From JBDSLU01 sp039916225 (lineage in GTDB: Bacteria; Acidobacteriota; Vicinamibacteria; Vicinamibacterales; Vicinamibacteraceae), in NCBI GenBank assembly GCA_039916225.1, contig JBDSLU010000200.1, positions 1 to 6,861 on the forward strand: a stretch of 6,861 nt of DNA, given 5' to 3'. A program made the position numbers and the translations under genes. Shown piece after piece: positions 4,432 to 6,861 of the stretch. The stretch's first letter is position 1. The number at the start of each line of letters is the position of its first letter. Under the pieces are notes generated by a model, which saw nothing but the letters and a program-made list of their open reading frames with translations, had not been told where the DNA came from and ran no database searches.

Positions 4432-6699
4432 ATGTCCTGCGGATCGTTGCGCGCGCGTCTTCTGACCGCCGCACTCATCGGCGCGTCGGTGGTGCCGATC
4501 CTGGCGCAGTCTGGCCTGGCCCAGTCTGGCGGCCAGACGCCGCCACCGGCCCAGGCCCCCGCGTCGGGCCAGCCCCCAGCGGCGCGGCCCCCCGCAGCCC
4601 AGCCTCCTCCCGCCCAGCCTCCGCCCGCCCAGCCTCCGCCGGCCCAGACGCCGTCGGCCCAGACGCCGCCCGCGCCGGGCAGCCCCGCGGCGCCCGCGGC
4701 TCCTGGCGGCGCCCAGCCCGCGACCCAGACCTTTCGCACCGGCATCAACTTCGTCCGCGTCGACGCGCTGGTCACCGACAACAAGGGCAACGCGATCGAG
4801 AACCTGAGCCAGGACGACTTCGAGGTCTTCGAGGACAACAAGCCGCAGAAGGTCGAGAGCTTCCGCTACGTCAAGGTCGAGGGCAATCCCCTCGAGGGCG
4901 AGCTGCCGCGACAGATCCGCACCACCTGGGACGAAGAAACCGAGCTCGCCCGCGACGACGTCCGGCTGTTCGTGATCTTCTACGACGACTATCACGTCCG
5001 CCGCGGATCGGCGCTGGCGGTCAAGCGCCAGCTCACCGACTTCATCCGCAAGAACGTCGGACCGAACGACATCCTCGGCGTCATGTATCCGCTGACGCCG
5101 TTCTCGACCATCGGCTACACGCGCAACCACGAAGCGGTCATCAAGGAGATCGAGCACTGGGACGGCCGGCGCTTCGACTACCGGCCGATGAACGAGTTCG
5201 AGGAGCGCTATGCCTACTACCCGACCGAGACCGTCGAGCGCGTCCGCAACCAGGTGAGCCTGTCGGCGCTCGAAGCGCTGGCCACCGGTCTCGGGACCAA
5301 GCGCGAGGGACGCAAGTCGATCATCCTCATCAGCGAGGGCTACTCCAATTACCTGCCGCCGCAGCTCCGTGATGCGAGCGCGGCCCAGCCCGGCGTCGGC
5401 AATCCCAATCGCGGCACGCTCGCCGGCGAGCGCAACGCCGATGAACGCACCGCCGAGCAGCGGGCGCAGTTCTTCTCCTTCACCGATCTGTTGAGCGACC
5501 TGCGCGAGGTCTTCACCGCCGCCAATCGCGCCAACTGCGCGATCTACGCCCTCGACCCGCGCGGGCTGGCGGCGTTCGAGTTCGACATCGATCAGGGCGT
5601 CGGCCAGCAGCTGGACAAGGCCGCACTCGACGCGGGGCTCGACACGCTGCGGACGCTCGCCGACGAGACCGACGGCCGCGCCATCATCAACAGCAACGAC
5701 CTCGTGAAGGGCCTGGCGCAGATGGTCAAGGACGCCAGCTCCTACTACCTCCTCGGCTACACCACGGCGTCGCCGACCGACGGCAAGTTCAAGCAGATTC
5801 GGGTGAAAGTGAAGAAGCCCGGCCTGCAGGTGCGCGCCCGCAAGGGCTACTGGGCGCTGTCGACGGACGACGTGGCCGCCGCTGCGGCCGCGGCGACGCG
5901 GGTCGGACCGGCGCCGGAGATCGGCGAGGCGCTGGCGCAGATCGAGACGCCGCTACGGGCCCGCACCATCCGCACCTGGATCGGCACGGCGCGCGGCGAG
6001 AACGGCCGCACCGCCGTCACGCTGGTGTGGGAGCCGGCGCCGGCCGCCTCGGGCGATCGCCGTGAACCGCCGGCGCAACTGGCGGTCACCGCTGGCGGCC
6101 AGAGCGGCTCGGCCTACTTCCGCGGCAAGGTGCCCGGCGCCGCCGCTCCGGCAGCGGCGTCTCCCACCGCAACGCCAGGCGCGAGCCCAGGCTCCGAGGC
6201 GGGCGGCGGCCGGATCACTTTCCAGGCCCCGCCGGGACAGCTGCAGCTGCGCATGTCGGTCGAGGGCGCCGCCGGACAGGTCCTCGATTCCGACTTCCGC
6301 GACCTGCTCGTGCCCGACTACGCCAAGGCGGAGGCGCTGCTCTCGGTGCCGGCGCTGTATCGGGCCCGCACCCAGCGCGACGTCAACCTGCTGAACACCG
6401 CCGCGGATCCACGACCGAGCACGGCGCGCGAGTTCAGCCGCACCGAGCGGCTCCACGTGCGCTTCCAGGCCTACGCGCCGGGCGGGGGTACGGCGACCCC
6501 GACGGCGCGCCTGCTGAACCGCGGCGGGAGCAAGATGACCGACGTCGTCGTGCATCCAGCAACCGGCCGTGGACCGGCCGACTTCGACGCCGACGTCCCC
6601 CTCGCCAGTCTGCCGGCCGGCGACTATCTCCTTGAAGTGGCGCTACCCGGCGAGCAGGCGCCCGCCAAGCAGCTGGTGGCGTTCCGGGTCACGAGTTAG
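4432..6699 (+). CDS. Exported VWFA-related (acidobacterial-type) protein with C-terminal extension
   Basis: This 755-residue secreted or periplasmic protein begins with a signal peptide (Arg7 and Arg9, hydrophobic core 10-25, likely cleavage near Ala25 or Ala30). A Pro/Gln/Ala linker follows (about 35-98) and includes five near-identical QPPPA-type units at 57-81. The core (about 101-476) matches the layout of the VWFA-related domain common in Acidobacteriota. It has FRTGINFVRVDALVTD at the start, a first strand FVIFYDDYHV (180-189), ILISEG (298-303) and a SSYYLLGYTT segment, and it closes on the family's ARKGYW (469-474). The metal-site motif D-x-S-x-S is not kept: after Asp185 the serine positions hold Tyr187 and Val189. 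Residues 477-755 are an extension with an Ala-rich spacer, two predicted beta-rich parts and a low-complexity insert at 570-593. The role is unknown; surface or periplasmic protein binding is plausible. Confidence 0.88.
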   Translation: MSCGSLRARLLTAALIGASVVPILAQSGLAQSGGQTPPPAQAPASGQPPAARPPAAQPPPAQPPPAQPPPAQTPSAQTPPAPGSPAAPAAPGGAQPATQTFRTGINFVRVDALVTDNKGNAIENLSQDDFEVFEDNKPQKVESFRYVKVEGNPLEGELPRQIRTTWDEETELARDDVRLFVIFYDDYHVRRGSALAVKRQLTDFIRKNVGPNDILGVMYPLTPFSTIGYTRNHEAVIKEIEHWDGRRFDYRPMNEFEERYAYYPTETVERVRNQVSLSALEALATGLGTKREGRKSIILISEGYSNYLPPQLRDASAAQPGVGNPNRGTLAGERNADERTAEQRAQFFSFTDLLSDLREVFTAANRANCAIYALDPRGLAAFEFDIDQGVGQQLDKAALDAGLDTLRTLADETDGRAIINSNDLVKGLAQMVKDASSYYLLGYTTASPTDGKFKQIRVKVKKPGLQVRARKGYWALSTDDVAAAAAAATRVGPAPEIGEALAQIETPLRARTIRTWIGTARGENGRTAVTLVWEPAPAASGDRREPPAQLAVTAGGQSGSAYFRGKVPGAAAPAAASPTATPGASPGSEAGGGRITFQAPPGQLQLRMSVEGAAGQVLDSDFRDLLVPDYAKAEALLSVPALYRARTQRDVNLLNTAADPRPSTAREFSRTERLHVRFQAYAPGGGTATPTARLLNRGGSKMTDVVVHPATGRGPADFDADVPLASLPAGDYLLEVALPGEQAPAKQLVAFRVTS
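4600..4674 (+). repeat. Five 15-base tandem repeats coding a Pro/Gln linker
   Basis: Five consecutive 15-base units, each starting CAG, encode QPPPA, QPPPA, QPPPA, QTPSA and QTPPA. The first three differ from one another by single third-position changes. The period is a multiple of three, so gain or loss of a unit would keep the frame and only alter linker length. Confidence 0.85.
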
Positions 6700-6736
6700 T
6701 CCGATTGTGTCGATATGTCGGGCTGGAGTCGGGCGA

Positions 6737-6761
6737 CACGTCCGGCTTCCTGCCCGACGTG
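6737..6761 (+). terminator. Hairpin after the VWA-like gene (possible terminator)
   Basis: CACGTCCGGC (6737-6746) and GCCCGACGTG (6752-6761) pair as six plus three base pairs separated by a C-C mismatch, with loop TTCCT. An alternative stem uses GTCGGGC (6728-6734) with GCCCGAC (6752-6758). No T-run follows, so termination is uncertain. The stem ends seven bases before the next promoter's -35. Confidence 0.3.
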
Positions 6762-6768
6762 CGATCGC

Positions 6769-6797
6769 TTGACCCAGGAAGGGCAGGCCAGTAGGCT
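6769..6797 (+). promoter_or_regulatory. Sigma-70-like promoter of the response regulator gene
   Basis: TTGACC (6769-6774) and TAGGCT (6792-6797) are separated by exactly 17 bases. Transcription would start around 6804, only a few bases before the ATG at 6807. No Shine-Dalgarno sequence is visible, which fits a leaderless or near-leaderless mRNA. Confidence 0.5.
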
Positions 6798-6806
6798 CCC
6801 GGTGCC

Positions 6807-6861
6807 ATGATGCCAAAGCTCCTGCTCGCTGACGACAGCATCACCGTCCAGCGGGTCATCG
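6807..6861 (+). CDS. Response regulator, N-terminal fragment (cut by window end)
   Basis: Only 18 codons are visible. They read MMPKLLLADDSITVQRVI, the first strand and helix of a CheY-like receiver domain. The Asp-Asp pair (residues 9-10) is the Mg-binding acidic pocket, and the DDSITVQRV wording is common in response regulators of Acidobacteriota and deltaproteobacteria. The phospho-acceptor Asp and any output domain lie beyond the window. ATG at 6807 or the adjacent ATG at 6810 could be the start. With no Shine-Dalgarno and a promoter just upstream, translation may begin near the 5' end of the mRNA. It would be a signalling protein of a two-component pathway, with the partner kinase unknown. 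Confidence 0.8.
   Translation, partial: MMPKLLLADDSITVQRVI

Noticed and set aside
3164..4465. Long plus-strand open frame opposite ACAD-2 (433 codons)
   Set aside because: Its composition is that of antisense read-through of the ACAD-2 codons, with no domain or plausible start signal. The part past 4213 only translates the inverted repeat.
4214..4474. N-terminal extension of ACAD-2 (87 residues upstream of the ATG at 4213)
   Set aside because: The extension crosses the inverted repeat and the VWA gene start and has no ACAD similarity. The family N-terminus fits the ATG at 4213.
4600..4674. CRISPR-like or regulatory direct repeats
   Set aside because: The 15-base units are contiguous without spacers, in frame, and encode a Pro/Gln linker inside a clear gene.

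Overview
The window is very GC-rich and densely coding, with strong G/C bias at third codon positions. It reads as ordinary chromosomal DNA from a free-living bacterium. The best taxonomic clue is the large exported protein at 4432-6699, which has the layout of the 'VWFA-related' domain family abundant in Acidobacteriota. I infer an acidobacterium, perhaps Vicinamibacteria-like. This is inference from family distribution and was not tested by search.

Region 1 (17-3009, + strand) holds four genes in one direction: an HU/IHF-type DNA-binding protein with an added Ala/Pro-rich tail, a histidine-triad (HIT) nucleotide hydrolase or phosphorylase, an acyl-CoA dehydrogenase (ACAD-1) and a GNAT-type acetyltransferase. 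Gaps of 31-72 bases would allow co-transcription, but small perfect hairpins fill parts of the gaps. Region 2 (3035-4213, - strand) is a second acyl-CoA dehydrogenase (ACAD-2), convergent with region 1. It closely resembles the short/branched-chain enzyme ACADSB of isoleucine/valine breakdown and keeps all catalytic landmarks. ACAD-1 instead has Gln at the usual catalytic Glu position.

Region 3 (4214-4431) is a divergent 218-base intergenic stretch. It contains two 34-base arms in inverted orientation (30/34 identical), one arm folding into a perfect hairpin, plus weak -10-like boxes facing both ways. Region 4 (4432-6699, + strand) encodes the exported VWA-like protein: signal peptide, Pro/Gln/Ala repeat linker, VWFA-related core with a degenerate metal site, and a long C-terminal extension. 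Region 5 (6700-6861) holds a hairpin, a good sigma-70-like promoter and the first 18 codons of a response regulator that runs off the window end.

I found no RNA genes, CRISPR array, transposase or phage genes. No obvious new multi-gene system is visible. The points most worth checking are the paired inverted repeat at 4244-4404 and the Glu-to-Gln replacement in ACAD-1.
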